From Anaerotruncus sp. G3(2012) (GTDB lineage Bacteria > Bacillota > Clostridia > Oscillospirales > Ruminococcaceae), in NCBI RefSeq assembly GCF_000403395.2, contig NZ_KE159657.1, positions 798,762-862,761 of the forward strand: 64,000 nucleotides of DNA. The letters run 5' to 3'. Numbering within the stretch: position 1 is the first letter of the stretch; each line of letters opens with the position of its first letter. The position numbers were made by a program, and so were the translations under genes. Shown here piece after piece: positions 25,463 through 33,721 of this stretch. The notes under the pieces were generated by a model. The model saw only the letters and a list, made by a program, of their open reading frames with translations, ran no database searches and was not told the DNA's origin.

Positions 25463-25624
25463 GAGATCCGAATAACGGGAAAAGCTGGGGATCGCGGGGG
25501 AAGGGTCTTGATCGAAACAGAGTATGGGCTTTCTATAAGAAACAGGCGTCTGTAAGGGTAAAGGCGAAGGTTTTTTCCCAGTAGTCTGCAAAAAGGCAGA
25601 TACCGCTTGTTGCAGAAGAAAAAT

Positions 25625-25810
25625 ATGGCTCACACCAATCATGAACTTGAAAGCAAGGGAATAAAACGGCTTTCCCAATACTTCGCTTATAAAAATCCGA
25701 CAAATTTCTTTACAAACGAGCTGTCAGCGTCTATAATAAGGTCTAACGAACAAACCGCTTTGCGGTTTATAATCGAAGCACTTGAAAAGAGTCCTGCCGA
25801 TTCTTTTTAA
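25625..25810 (+). CDS. Doubtful small frame of 61 residues
   Basis: The frame MAHTNHELESKGIKRLSQYF to EALEKSPADSF has plausible amino acid composition but lower GC than its neighbours, no ribosome-binding site and no recognised relatives. A good sigma-A-like promoter (TTTACA-17-TATAAT, 25709-25737) lies inside it, which argues that the segment is a control region. It could also be a remnant of a transferred gene. Confidence 0.2.
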   Translation: MAHTNHELESKGIKRLSQYFAYKNPTNFFTNELSASIIRSNEQTALRFIIEALEKSPADSF

Positions 25811-26081
25811 GCCTGTGGCGGTATCGCTGCAGAGAACTGCCGTAAAGCAGCCTTGTGCTTCAGTTTACGTAGTCATATCGAGCATGCAAAGCGTGCTCGT
25901 GGGATTTCCGGCCGCTTAAAGGCAGACAATGCCTGTTTTTAAGTGTTTTGGTCATATCTGCGGGCTTTATGGCCCGTAATGATTATGAATGCTTGGCAGA
26001 GTGCTTCCGTGCCATGCGGACGTTTTGCGGCGAGCAGGCTGGGGAGGCCGAAATCCCGATGACGATAGGGAGGAAAATACG
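25709..26081 (+). promoter_or_regulatory. Promoter and ~340-base structured leader of the acyl-CoA synthetase gene
   Basis: TTTACA (25709-25714), 17-base spacer, TATAAT (25732-25737). The leader then holds GAGCATGC-AAA-GCGTGCTC (25880-25898), a two-part stem CTTAAA-GGCA-GACAA-TGCC-TTTAAG (25915-25943) and a GGGC/GCCC hairpin (near 25960-25973) before AGGGAGG. No open frame in this leader looks real. No known riboswitch consensus was recognised. Confidence 0.5.
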
Positions 26082-27752
26082 GTGAGTGAATTAGTATCTA
26101 TCACGGTTGGCGGGCTGCTGGAACAGGTAGCCCGCCAGTATCCGGACGATCAGGCGATCAAATATATTGACCGCCCGTTCGATATGACATGGAAAGAGTT
26201 TGATGATGAGGTCAACCGGATCGCTAAGGGATTCCTTGCGATGGGGCTTGGACATGGAGATCATATCGCAATTTGGGCGACGAATGTGCCCGAATGGCTG
26301 CTGGCTCTGTTTGCTTCGGCAAAGATCGGGGCAGTACTGGTGACGGTAAACACCAACTATAAGGTGTTCGAGCTGGAATATCTGCTGCGGCAGTCCGACT
26401 CCAAAGCGCTGGTACTGATTGATGGGCTGAAGGATGCCAATTATGTTGAAATCATCAATGAACTCTGCCCGAAGCTCCGGGACACCAGACCGGGGGAGTG
26501 CAGCAATCCGATGCTGCCGTTTCTGAAATATGTGATCTATGCAGGCAAGGAGGAAACGCCTGCCGGCATGGTTGGCTGGAATACCATTGCGGAGCAGGGA
26601 AAATCGGTTTCGGAGGAACAGTTCCGTGAGGTGTTCAGCCAGGTGGACCCCCATGATGTGACCAATATGCAGTATACCTCGGGAACCACCGGCTTCCCGA
26701 AGGGGGTCATGCTGACCCATTACAACATCGTGAACAACGGGAAGTGCATCGGGGACTGCATGAAGTTCACCCACGAGGATAAGCTCTGTATCTGTGTGCC
26801 GTTTTTTCACTGCTTTGGGTTGGTGCTGGCGGTTATGGCGAGCCTGACCCATGCAACTGCAATGGTGCCGGTTGAGACCTACCGCCCCACCGAGGTGATG
26901 AAGGCGATCCAAAATGAGAACTGTACCGCTGTACATGGGGTCCCCACCATGTTTATCGCGATGCTGGAACACCCGACCTTCCATGATTACAAATTCCCGC
27001 GCCTGCGTACCGGGATCATGGCGGGTTCCCCCTGCCCGATCAAGGTGATGCAGCTGGTGGTTGACAAGATGGGGATGAAGGAAATCACGATCACCTATGG
27101 ACAGACCGAGGCATCCCCTGCAACCACGATGACTACCACGGACGACAGTCTGGAACTGCGGGTCACGACGGTGGGCAAGGCGATGCCGTTTGTCGAAACC
27201 AAGATCGTCGATCCTGAAACGGGCGAAACCCTCCCGCCCAATACACCGGGCGAATTCTGTGCGCGTGGTTACAATATCATGAAGGGCTATTATAAGATGG
27301 AAGAGGCTACCCGCCAGGCGATCGATGAGGATGGCTGGCTGCACAGCGGTGATCTCGCGATGGTTGATGAAAACGGTTATTACAAGATTACCGGCCGGAT
27401 TAAGGATATGATTATCCGTGGCGGAGAAAACATCTACCCGAAGGAGATCGAGGAATTCCTGTATACCCATCCGTTTGTGCGTGATGTGCAGGTGATCGGC
27501 GTCCCAAGCCAGCAGTATGGGGAAGAGGTCTGTGCCTGTGTTATCCCGCGCGCATGGGAGGATGGGCTGACCGGCAAGGATATTCAGGACGCAGTGCGTG
27601 AAAATATGGCGCGGCATAAGGTGCCGAAATATGTGCTCTTCATGGAGAGTTTCCCGATGACCGCCAGCGGCAAGATTCAAAAGTATAAGCTGCGGGAGAT
27701 GGCGGTTGAAAAGCTCCACCTGGAGAGCGATGCGGCGATTGAGACCGCATAA
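26082..27752 (+). CDS. AMP-forming acyl-CoA synthetase
   Basis: Activates a carboxylic acid to its CoA thioester through an acyl-adenylate. Motifs: P-loop YTSGTTGFPKGVML (about 200), ITYGQTEASP, hinge and Asp in HSGDLAMVDENGYYKITGR, and catalytic Lys in TASGKIQKYKLRE. The whole resembles medium/long-chain fatty acyl-CoA ligases (FadD/FadK-like); 556 residues. GTG 26082 follows AGGGAGG. It leads a probable operon: 28 bases to the PASTA pseudokinase gene, then 65 bases to the TIM-barrel gene. Chain-length preference unknown. Confidence 0.92.
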   Translation: MSELVSITVGGLLEQVARQYPDDQAIKYIDRPFDMTWKEFDDEVNRIAKGFLAMGLGHGDHIAIWATNVPEWLLALFASAKIGAVLVTVNTNYKVFELEYLLRQSDSKALVLIDGLKDANYVEIINELCPKLRDTRPGECSNPMLPFLKYVIYAGKEETPAGMVGWNTIAEQGKSVSEEQFREVFSQVDPHDVTNMQYTSGTTGFPKGVMLTHYNIVNNGKCIGDCMKFTHEDKLCICVPFFHCFGLVLAVMASLTHATAMVPVETYRPTEVMKAIQNENCTAVHGVPTMFIAMLEHPTFHDYKFPRLRTGIMAGSPCPIKVMQLVVDKMGMKEITITYGQTEASPATTMTTTDDSLELRVTTVGKAMPFVETKIVDPETGETLPPNTPGEFCARGYNIMKGYYKMEEATRQAIDEDGWLHSGDLAMVDENGYYKITGRIKDMIIRGGENIYPKEIEEFLYTHPFVRDVQVIGVPSQQYGEEVCACVIPRAWEDGLTGKDIQDAVRENMARHKVPKYVLFMESFPMTASGKIQKYKLREMAVEKLHLESDAAIETA

Positions 27753-27780
27753 ACCTTTGAATTAGGAGTGTTTTACATAG

Positions 27781-29760
27781 ATGGCAGCCAATGAGTATAG
27801 GCTATGTATGGGCTGTATGTCTCCGAACTTTGACGGCGGCGTTTGCAGCGTCTGTGGATACGATCAGAATACGCCGGGAGACCCGCGGTACTTGCAGCCC
27901 TGTACCACCCTTGCAGGACGTTATGTGGTAGGCAGGCTGGTCGCCAGCGACCCGGAGGGCGCTTGGTATGTTGGATACGATTGTGACGAGGAACTTCGGG
28001 TTTGGATCCGGGAGTATGTCCCCTCGAACATCACCCGGCGTCAGACTGACGGCGAGGTACAGCCGCTTCCGAGTTCGGAGGCGCAGTACAAAGCGTTGAT
28101 GGCAGATTTTGAGGATCTCTGCCGCGCGATTGCCGCGCTTCCTCCAACCGAGAAGATCCTTCCGGTTACCGGGGTTGTCCCTGCCAACAATACCGTTTAT
28201 GCGGTTTACCGTTATATCAAAACCATCTCGCTCGAATCGTTTTTGCAGCGCAGTGGCGGGCATTTGAGCTGGCGCCACACCAAAAAGCTGCTGATGCCTT
28301 TGTTCCACACGGTTACCAGTGCGCATCGGGCGGGATTGATCCATCGCGGTCTGTCCCCGCGCACCATCCACCTTGACCAGTCGGGGGCACTTTGGTTGAG
28401 CTGCTTTTCGATTGCCGCCGCCCGCACCAATAAAAGTGAGATTTCCGCGCAGCTGTTCACCGGTTATGCTGCGCCGGAGCAGTACTCGCTGAACAGCTGG
28501 CAGGGGACATGGACCGATGTTTATGCGCTCGGTGCCTTGGCATACTGGGCAGTCACTGGGCAGAACCCGCCTTCTGCGCAGGATCGTGTCTATGGGGACG
28601 ACCTGCTCGAGGAGGGGCAGTGCCCGGATATGCCCGAGAGCGCTGTACGGGCGATCAATCGAGCGCTGGCGGTTGAGCTGGAGGACCGTACCCAGACAGC
28701 GGAAGCATTTATCGCTGACCTTCTTGCAAACGAGGGGTCCAACACCGCTGTCTATACTGCCCCCTCCAAGCGTTCAGCACCTGACGCACAGCGGGTTGAG
28801 GAGGAACGCCACCGCGCTGAGATTTTACAGGCGGCGGCCAACCGCCGCCGGGAAGAGCGCCTTTCACCGGCGCAGGAACTGGACTACGAAGAGGGCATCG
28901 ACCTGATGGCAGTCCGGGAGGCGCCGCGTCCGGACCCTGCCGCTTCGGTTTTGCAGTCGATGCCCCATGCCAGACAGGAGCTGGAACCGCGCCGGCAGCA
29001 GCGCCCTGCACAAAATATGGGAAAACGCCGCAAGCGTAAGCAGAAACGGTCCCATCCGTTCCTTTCGTGGTTTTTGACCCTGCTGCTCGCGACCGGTGCA
29101 CTCGCAGGAGGATTCTATTGGATTGCGAGCAATTACCTGAACGACCTGCTCAACCCGTCCTCTCGGCCGAAGCAGTCAAGCAGTTCCGAAGTCTCGTCAG
29201 GAGAGAGCTTCTCAGATGACGACCTGCTGGAGGAAGGCAAGGTTCCCCCGCTGGTGGGCAAGGTCGCCAGCTCGGTGAAGAACAACAAGGAACTGAGCCG
29301 CCGGTATGAGATTGATTATGTAGAAAAATACAATGATAAGTATGAGGAAGGCGTGATCTTTGACCAGCAGCCGCTGGAAGGAACAGAGCTGGAGGAAGGC
29401 GGAAAGCTGACTTTGTTTGTTTCCCAGGGAGCGGAGCGGATTGAGATGCCGGAAGTTGTGGGCAAGGAGATCGAGGAAGCGACCGGACTTCTGGATGGGC
29501 TGGGAATCAAATACAATCTGATCCCGGTACAGAACAGTACTTATGAGCCGGATGTGATTGTCCGCGCCGACCGGGAGCCTGGGACCATGTTGGACAAGAA
29601 CCGGGATACTGTGATGCTTTATATCAGGGAATCATCGGATAAGAACGATGATGACGATGACGAGGATGACCGGGAAGAGGACGACCGCAGTTCTTCAAGC
29701 AGCAAAGGGACAGTTTCCCGCGGAAAGGGCGGCATCAAGATTGTCGACCGGGTGGACTGA
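27781..29760 (+). CDS. Zinc-ribbon/pseudokinase/PASTA membrane protein
   Basis: Order of parts: zinc ribbon (C9, C12, C22, C25), Ser/Thr kinase-like domain (about 43-315), basic linker, membrane helix (about 427-449, after KRRKRKQKRSH), two PASTA-like domains outside (about 485-620), acidic Asp/Ser tail. Catalytic residues are lost: the VAIK lysine is Arg (VWIR77E), HRD is HRG (188-190), the metal Asn is Thr, and DFG is CFS. Structural motifs remain (GYAAPEQY; WTDVYALGALAYW). It is therefore probably a pseudokinase that senses muropeptides or beta-lactams through PASTA and signals by binding. True PASTA kinases (PrkC/IreK) lack the zinc ribbon. ATG 27781 follows TTAGGAG; 659 residues. The acyl-CoA synthetase gene is 28 bases upstream. 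Confidence 0.9.
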   Translation: MAANEYRLCMGCMSPNFDGGVCSVCGYDQNTPGDPRYLQPCTTLAGRYVVGRLVASDPEGAWYVGYDCDEELRVWIREYVPSNITRRQTDGEVQPLPSSEAQYKALMADFEDLCRAIAALPPTEKILPVTGVVPANNTVYAVYRYIKTISLESFLQRSGGHLSWRHTKKLLMPLFHTVTSAHRAGLIHRGLSPRTIHLDQSGALWLSCFSIAAARTNKSEISAQLFTGYAAPEQYSLNSWQGTWTDVYALGALAYWAVTGQNPPSAQDRVYGDDLLEEGQCPDMPESAVRAINRALAVELEDRTQTAEAFIADLLANEGSNTAVYTAPSKRSAPDAQRVEEERHRAEILQAAANRRREERLSPAQELDYEEGIDLMAVREAPRPDPAASVLQSMPHARQELEPRRQQRPAQNMGKRRKRKQKRSHPFLSWFLTLLLATGALAGGFYWIASNYLNDLLNPSSRPKQSSSSEVSSGESFSDDDLLEEGKVPPLVGKVASSVKNNKELSRRYEIDYVEKYNDKYEEGVIFDQQPLEGTELEEGGKLTLFVSQGAERIEMPEVVGKEIEEATGLLDGLGIKYNLIPVQNSTYEPDVIVRADREPGTMLDKNRDTVMLYIRESSDKNDDDDDEDDREEDDRSSSSSKGTVSRGKGGIKIVDRVD

Positions 29761-29825
29761 ACCGAAGCAGAGCAGAAAAACCAAAATGGAAACCGCCGGA
29801 TTGCCGGCAGAAGAGGTGGAATTCG

Positions 29826-30641
29826 ATGAAAATTGCATTTTCAACACTGGGATGCCCCGGATGGTCGTGGAATGAAATTTTTGCGACAGCCAAGGATATG
29901 GGGCTGGATGGAATCGAAATCCGCGGTGTGGGCAACGAGATGTTCGCACCGAAGATCAAAGCACTGGATGAAGCGCATATCGGACGCACCAGAGAACGTC
30001 TGGAGAAAGCAGGGATGACCATTCCGATGCTGACTTCCGGGGCGTGTCTCGGGCTGATTGGGGAGGTTGACAGCTATCTGGAGGAGGCAAAAGCCTATAT
30101 TGACTGCGCCTCCCGGATCGGCACGCCGTTTGTGCGTGTGGTGGTGACCACCAACCCCGCCCCTACCGATGAAGAGGATTTACTCCAGGCCAAAGCGCTC
30201 TATGACCAGCTTTGCAATTATGCGAAGGGGAAGAATGTCTGCGTTTTGATCGAAACAGCGGGAATGCTGGCGGATAGCCGGGCGATGAAATCGTTTATGC
30301 GCGGGGTAGACCCCGAATCGGGCGGGGTTCTCTGGGACCTGCACCATCCCTACCGCTATTTCCATGAGGCCCCGGCAGAAACCTATGCGCTGATCGGCCC
30401 GTGGGTGAAGTATATGCATGTCAAAGACTCGGTGGTCCAGGACAAGAAGATTGTTTACCGGATGATGGGATACGGGGATGTACCGGTGTTCGATGCGCTC
30501 AAACTGCTCGACGACAACGGTTACACAGGGTTTATCTCGCTTGAGTGGGTGAAACGTTGGAACCCTGATCTCCAAGAGCCGGGAATCGTATTCGCACACT
30601 TTATCAACTATATGAACTTCCTGAAGGGACAGCTCAAGTAA
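29826..30641 (+). CDS. Sugar phosphate isomerase/epimerase family TIM-barrel protein
   Basis: AP-endonuclease-2-like TIM barrel of the xylose isomerase-like superfamily (271 residues). Motifs: GCPGWSWNEIFATAKDMGLDGIEIRG at the first strands (shown in part), CVLIETAG (metal Glu), GVLWDLHHPYR, MHVKDS and FISLEWVKRW, with His, Asp and Glu ligands in the usual places. AGAGGTG precedes ATG 29826. Such proteins act on inositol-type sugars or keto-sugars; substrate cannot be assigned. Last gene of the acyl-CoA synthetase-pseudokinase operon, followed by a terminator. Confidence 0.87.
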   Translation: MKIAFSTLGCPGWSWNEIFATAKDMGLDGIEIRGVGNEMFAPKIKALDEAHIGRTRERLEKAGMTIPMLTSGACLGLIGEVDSYLEEAKAYIDCASRIGTPFVRVVVTTNPAPTDEEDLLQAKALYDQLCNYAKGKNVCVLIETAGMLADSRAMKSFMRGVDPESGGVLWDLHHPYRYFHEAPAETYALIGPWVKYMHVKDSVVQDKKIVYRMMGYGDVPVFDALKLLDDNGYTGFISLEWVKRWNPDLQEPGIVFAHFINYMNFLKGQLK

Positions 30642-30647
30642 AAATTT

Positions 30648-30685
30648 ACAGCCGCAGCAGAGGATGTCTGTTGCGGCTGTTTCCT
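30648..30685 (+). terminator. Intrinsic terminator after the TIM-barrel gene
   Basis: Stem ACAGCCGCA/TGCGGCTGT with a 15-base loop, then TTTCC. Its 3' part overlaps a possible promoter TTGCGG-17-TAAAAT (30671-30699) for the hydrolase gene. Confidence 0.8.
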
Positions 30686-30713
30686 GTATATTTTAAAATG
30701 GAGGAAGGCTTTT

Positions 30714-31415
30714 ATGGAAAAGAAAGCGTTACAGATCAACGGGATTCCGTCTGTTTTATGGGGGAACCCGTCGGAAAAAGGATTTATTGCAGTGCATGGA
30801 AATCAATCCCATAAGATGGACCGGCCGATCGAACTGCTGGCAGAAAACGCCTGTGCACGTGGGTATCAGGTTGTGAGCTTCGACCTACCCGAACATGGGG
30901 ACCGTAAGCAGGAATCCACCCTCTGCAAGGTACAGAACTGCGTGGAAGAATTGAGGGAAATTCTGCAGTATGCAGAGAAAAATTGGAAGCAGATCCGCCT
31001 GTTTGCCAACAGTATGGGGGCGTATTTCAGCCTTCTGGCATACGCCGGGGCGGCTCTGGATGGGGCATGGTTTCTCTCGCCGGTTGTGGATATGCAGCGG
31101 ATCATCCAAAATATGATGGGGTGGTTCCACGTAACCGAACAACAGCTCCAGGAACAGCAGACAGTTGCTACACCGATCGGGCAGACTTTGTATTGGGATT
31201 ACTATGTTTATGTGCAGACACACCCGGTCTGTGAATGGGGGATACCCACCCATATTTTGTATGGCAGTCGGGATGAGCTGTGCGAAGCGGATACCATCTC
31301 CAAGTTTGTCAGGCAGTTTTCCTGCCAGTTAGAGACAGTGCCGGAGGCCGAACACTATTTCCATACCCCAGAACAGCTGCAAGCACTGAACAGATGGATG
31401 CAGAAAACTTTTTAA
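30714..31415 (+). CDS. Alpha/beta hydrolase
   Basis: Small serine hydrolase of 233 residues: FIAVHGNQSHK (oxyanion strand), VVSFDLPEHGDRK, nucleophile elbow LFANSMGAY (Ser in NSMGA instead of the classic GxSxG), acidic residue in YGSRDELCE and His in PEAEHYFHTPEQL. GGAGGAAGG precedes ATG 30714. It is monocistronic, between two terminators, convergent with the radical SAM gene. Probable esterase or peptidase; substrate unknown. Confidence 0.85.
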   Translation: MEKKALQINGIPSVLWGNPSEKGFIAVHGNQSHKMDRPIELLAENACARGYQVVSFDLPEHGDRKQESTLCKVQNCVEELREILQYAEKNWKQIRLFANSMGAYFSLLAYAGAALDGAWFLSPVVDMQRIIQNMMGWFHVTEQQLQEQQTVATPIGQTLYWDYYVYVQTHPVCEWGIPTHILYGSRDELCEADTISKFVRQFSCQLETVPEAEHYFHTPEQLQALNRWMQKTF

Positions 31416-31423
31416 AGAAAGTC

Positions 31424-31450
31424 AGCCGGAACCATAAAATGGTTCCGGCT
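31424..31450. terminator. Terminator hairpin between convergent hydrolase and radical SAM genes
   Basis: Twelve-pair stem AGCCGGAACCAT/ATGGTTCCGGCT with an AAA loop; only short T stretches follow on either strand. Confidence 0.75.
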
Positions 31451-31472
31451 GCTCTATATGGGAAGAAAACGC

Positions 31473-32342
31473 TCAGAATCCAAGCTCGACCGCCGAACGG
31501 AACCGGCGTTTTCCGGCGAGCGCCTTGTCGAGCTGGGCAATCATCGAAACGCGGTCAGCATTCAGCGTCCCTGCCAGCGGCAGATAGTTGGATGCATGAT
31601 TGGAGCGGAACACGCTGCCCTCACTGTCGATATGCTCGAGCAGCAGACGGGTTTCGCGCGCAAGGGCGGGTGGGTCCATCAGGGTCAGCTCGCCGTTTTG
31701 CACCCATTCCTGAAGCGGGGTGCCCGAGTAGACCCGCAGAGTCAGCAGACCGATATAATCTGGTTTCATCGCCGAGAGTGCATGTGCGGTATCGACTGCA
31801 TGCTGTTCCCAGCGCTCCGCGCCCCCCAGGCCATTGATGACTGTCACCGAGAGGGCGAGACCGGCATCCTTTATCTTGCGGCCTGCTTCTACAATCTCGG
31901 CAGCGGTTTCTCCCTTGTTCATCAGGGCCAAAATTTCCTCATTGCCTGATTCCAGCCCCAGATAGGCGATCCCAAGCCCGGCCTGATGCAGTTCAGCGAG
32001 CTGTTCCGGAGTCTTGCTCTTGATGCTCCGGGGAGAACTGTAGATGCCGACCCGCTCGCACTCCGGGATCTCCTCACGGATTTTTTTGAGGATTTTCAGC
32101 AGATGTTCCTGTGGCAGGATCAGCGCATCGCCGTCCGCGAGAAAGACACGCCCGATCTGGGGATAGGATGCCCGCGCGATATCGAAATCCTCAAGCACCT
32201 CCTCAAGGGGACGGACGCGGAACTGTTTTTCCTTATACATGTTGCAGAACGCACACTTATTGTGAGAGCATCCGATGGTTGCCTGTACGATCAGGCTATA
32301 GGCTTCACTGGGAGGGCGAAAAACACGGCCAGTATAACGCAT
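31473..32342 (-). CDS. Radical SAM protein
   Basis: The iron-sulfur motif is GCSHNKCAFCNMY near residue 25, with four rather than three residues between the first two cysteines, as in the Elp3-like group of short radical SAM proteins that share IGCSHNKC. SAM contacts are suggested by LADGDALIL and YLGLESGNEE. 289 residues; no second Cys cluster or C-terminal SPASM. AAGGAG precedes ATG 32342. The ABC-transporter gene block ends 13 bases upstream, so the gene may be transcribed with it. Reaction unknown. Confidence 0.85.
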   Translation of the reverse strand: MRYTGRVFRPPSEAYSLIVQATIGCSHNKCAFCNMYKEKQFRVRPLEEVLEDFDIARASYPQIGRVFLADGDALILPQEHLLKILKKIREEIPECERVGIYSSPRSIKSKTPEQLAELHQAGLGIAYLGLESGNEEILALMNKGETAAEIVEAGRKIKDAGLALSVTVINGLGGAERWEQHAVDTAHALSAMKPDYIGLLTLRVYSGTPLQEWVQNGELTLMDPPALARETRLLLEHIDSEGSVFRSNHASNYLPLAGTLNADRVSMIAQLDKALAGKRRFRSAVELGF

Positions 32343-32355
32343 AGATTTTCTCTCC

Positions 32356-32952
32356 TTATTTTTCAGATAGGATAGGTGGGTCCGGCATCCGGAAGAGACG
32401 CCCCTGCATCCGTTCGGTCCCTCTGGGGTTGTGGCTGACCAGAAAAACCGTCTTGCCAGCGGTTTTCCGCAGCAGGTACGCGGCGGTTAGCCGTTCGGTT
32501 TCCGGGTCCAGACCTTTGAATGGTTCGTCGAGAAAGAGCAGATCAAAATCTGCGAGCAGCGCGCGTACGATTGCAACCCGGCGCTTCATCCCACCGCTCA
32601 ATTCCCTGACAGGCTGCTCCAGACACCCTTCTAGCCCCACTTCCGCAAAAGACTGTTCGATTTGGGGGCGGGAGAACCGGTTGGCACAGACCAGGCGGAT
32701 GTTAGACACTGCGCTGAGGTTTTCGCAGAGACGGTCTTCCTGAAATACTGCGCTGATCCGTTTTCCCTGAACGCCGCAAATAGAACCGTTGTCAGGAGGC
32801 TCCAGACCCATCATCAGGCGGAGAAGAGTGGTTTTCCCACATCCGGACTTGCCCATGATGCAGATGGTTTCTCCCTCCGGAAAGGAAGCGGAGAACCGGC
32901 AAAGCACCTGTTTTTCCCCATATGTTTTGGAAAGCTGGTTAATCTCTATCAT
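32356..32952 (-). CDS. ABC transporter ATP-binding protein, NitT/TauT type
   Basis: Compact ATPase of 198 residues (typical members have 240-260): Walker A GKSGCGKTTLL, Q-loop AVFQEDRLCEN, signature ELSGGMKRRVA, Walker B LLFLDEPFKGLDPET, His-switch LVSHNPRGT. The C-terminal extension is absent but every catalytic element is present. It follows the permease by four bases. The FQEDRL sequence is common in sulfonate, nitrate and pyrimidine-precursor importers; the ligand is not known. Confidence 0.92.
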   Translation of the reverse strand: MIEINQLSKTYGEKQVLCRFSASFPEGETICIMGKSGCGKTTLLRLMMGLEPPDNGSICGVQGKRISAVFQEDRLCENLSAVSNIRLVCANRFSRPQIEQSFAEVGLEGCLEQPVRELSGGMKRRVAIVRALLADFDLLFLDEPFKGLDPETERLTAAYLLRKTAGKTVFLVSHNPRGTERMQGRLFRMPDPPILSEK

Positions 32953-32956
32953 CAGG

Positions 32957-33721
32957 TCACATCCTTTCGATGGTCTGGAGAAGGAGGTGAAGCCCGAACA
33001 GGAACAATCGCTCGAACAGGAGGCTTACCAGAAGGATTACAACCGTCCATGCGAACAGGTCGGGGGTATCAAGGTAGATTTTGGCCTGATAGAGGTGTTC
33101 ACCGATCGAGCCTTTGGGAATCCCGATCACCTCGGCAGCAGCGCCCGCTTTCCAGCAAAGCCCCAGCGAAACGGTAACAGCAGAACGCAGATAGGGAAGT
33201 ACCTGAGAAAGATAGATGTACCGTACACGGCGCAGCGGCGGCACGCCGAACAGTTCTGCCATCTCGAGCAACTGTGGATCGGTACTTCTGATTCCTTCGA
33301 GCAGGTTGGTATAGACGATCGGCAGTACCATCAGAAATGAGATAAAGACCGACAGGTTGCGGGAAGGGATCCAGATTAGGCAGAGGATGACAAACGAGGC
33401 GACTGGCACCGACTTAACCGTCAGCAGGAGCGGTTCGAGCAGGTCACGTATCGGGCCGCAGAAGGAGGCGGCAGCGGCGAGCAGACAGCCGGCTGACAGC
33501 GCAAGCAGGAACCCGGAGACAATCCGGACGAAGGAGAACAGGATCGCACGCCAGAACGACGCTTCCTGCATGAGTTCTCCCAGCCGGATCAAAACCGCAA
33601 AAGGGGAGGCGAGCAGGATTTCCTGCCCCACAGCCCAGCTTGCGGCCTGCCAGACCATCAGCCAGAGAGCCACCGCCCAAAGGCGGATCGGGCGTTTACC
33701 GGCTGTAGTAGAACGCATCAT
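32957..33721 (-). CDS. ABC transporter permease, NitT/TauT type
   Basis: Six predicted helices in 254 residues; coupling motif in LEMAELFGVPPLRRVRYIYLS, then GLCWKAGAAAEVIGIPKGSIG, as in SsuC/TauC permeases. ATG 33721 (tandem ATGATG) lies inside the 3' end of the binding-protein gene, which it overlaps by 26 bases, with GGGAGG 11 bases upstream. Middle gene of a binding protein-permease-ATPase operon. Confidence 0.93.
   Translation of the reverse strand: MMRSTTAGKRPIRLWAVALWLMVWQAASWAVGQEILLASPFAVLIRLGELMQEASFWRAILFSFVRIVSGFLLALSAGCLLAAAASFCGPIRDLLEPLLLTVKSVPVASFVILCLIWIPSRNLSVFISFLMVLPIVYTNLLEGIRSTDPQLLEMAELFGVPPLRRVRYIYLSQVLPYLRSAVTVSLGLCWKAGAAAEVIGIPKGSIGEHLYQAKIYLDTPDLFAWTVVILLVSLLFERLFLFGLHLLLQTIERM

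Noticed and set aside
25811-26081. tRNA or 6S-like RNA in the long leader
   Set aside because: No cloverleaf or acceptor stem with CCA, and no extended 6S-type duplex could be traced.
26091-27719. 542-codon minus-strand frame opposite the acyl-CoA synthetase gene
   Set aside because: His/Arg-rich composition typical of antisense to a coding strand; no motif or start signal.
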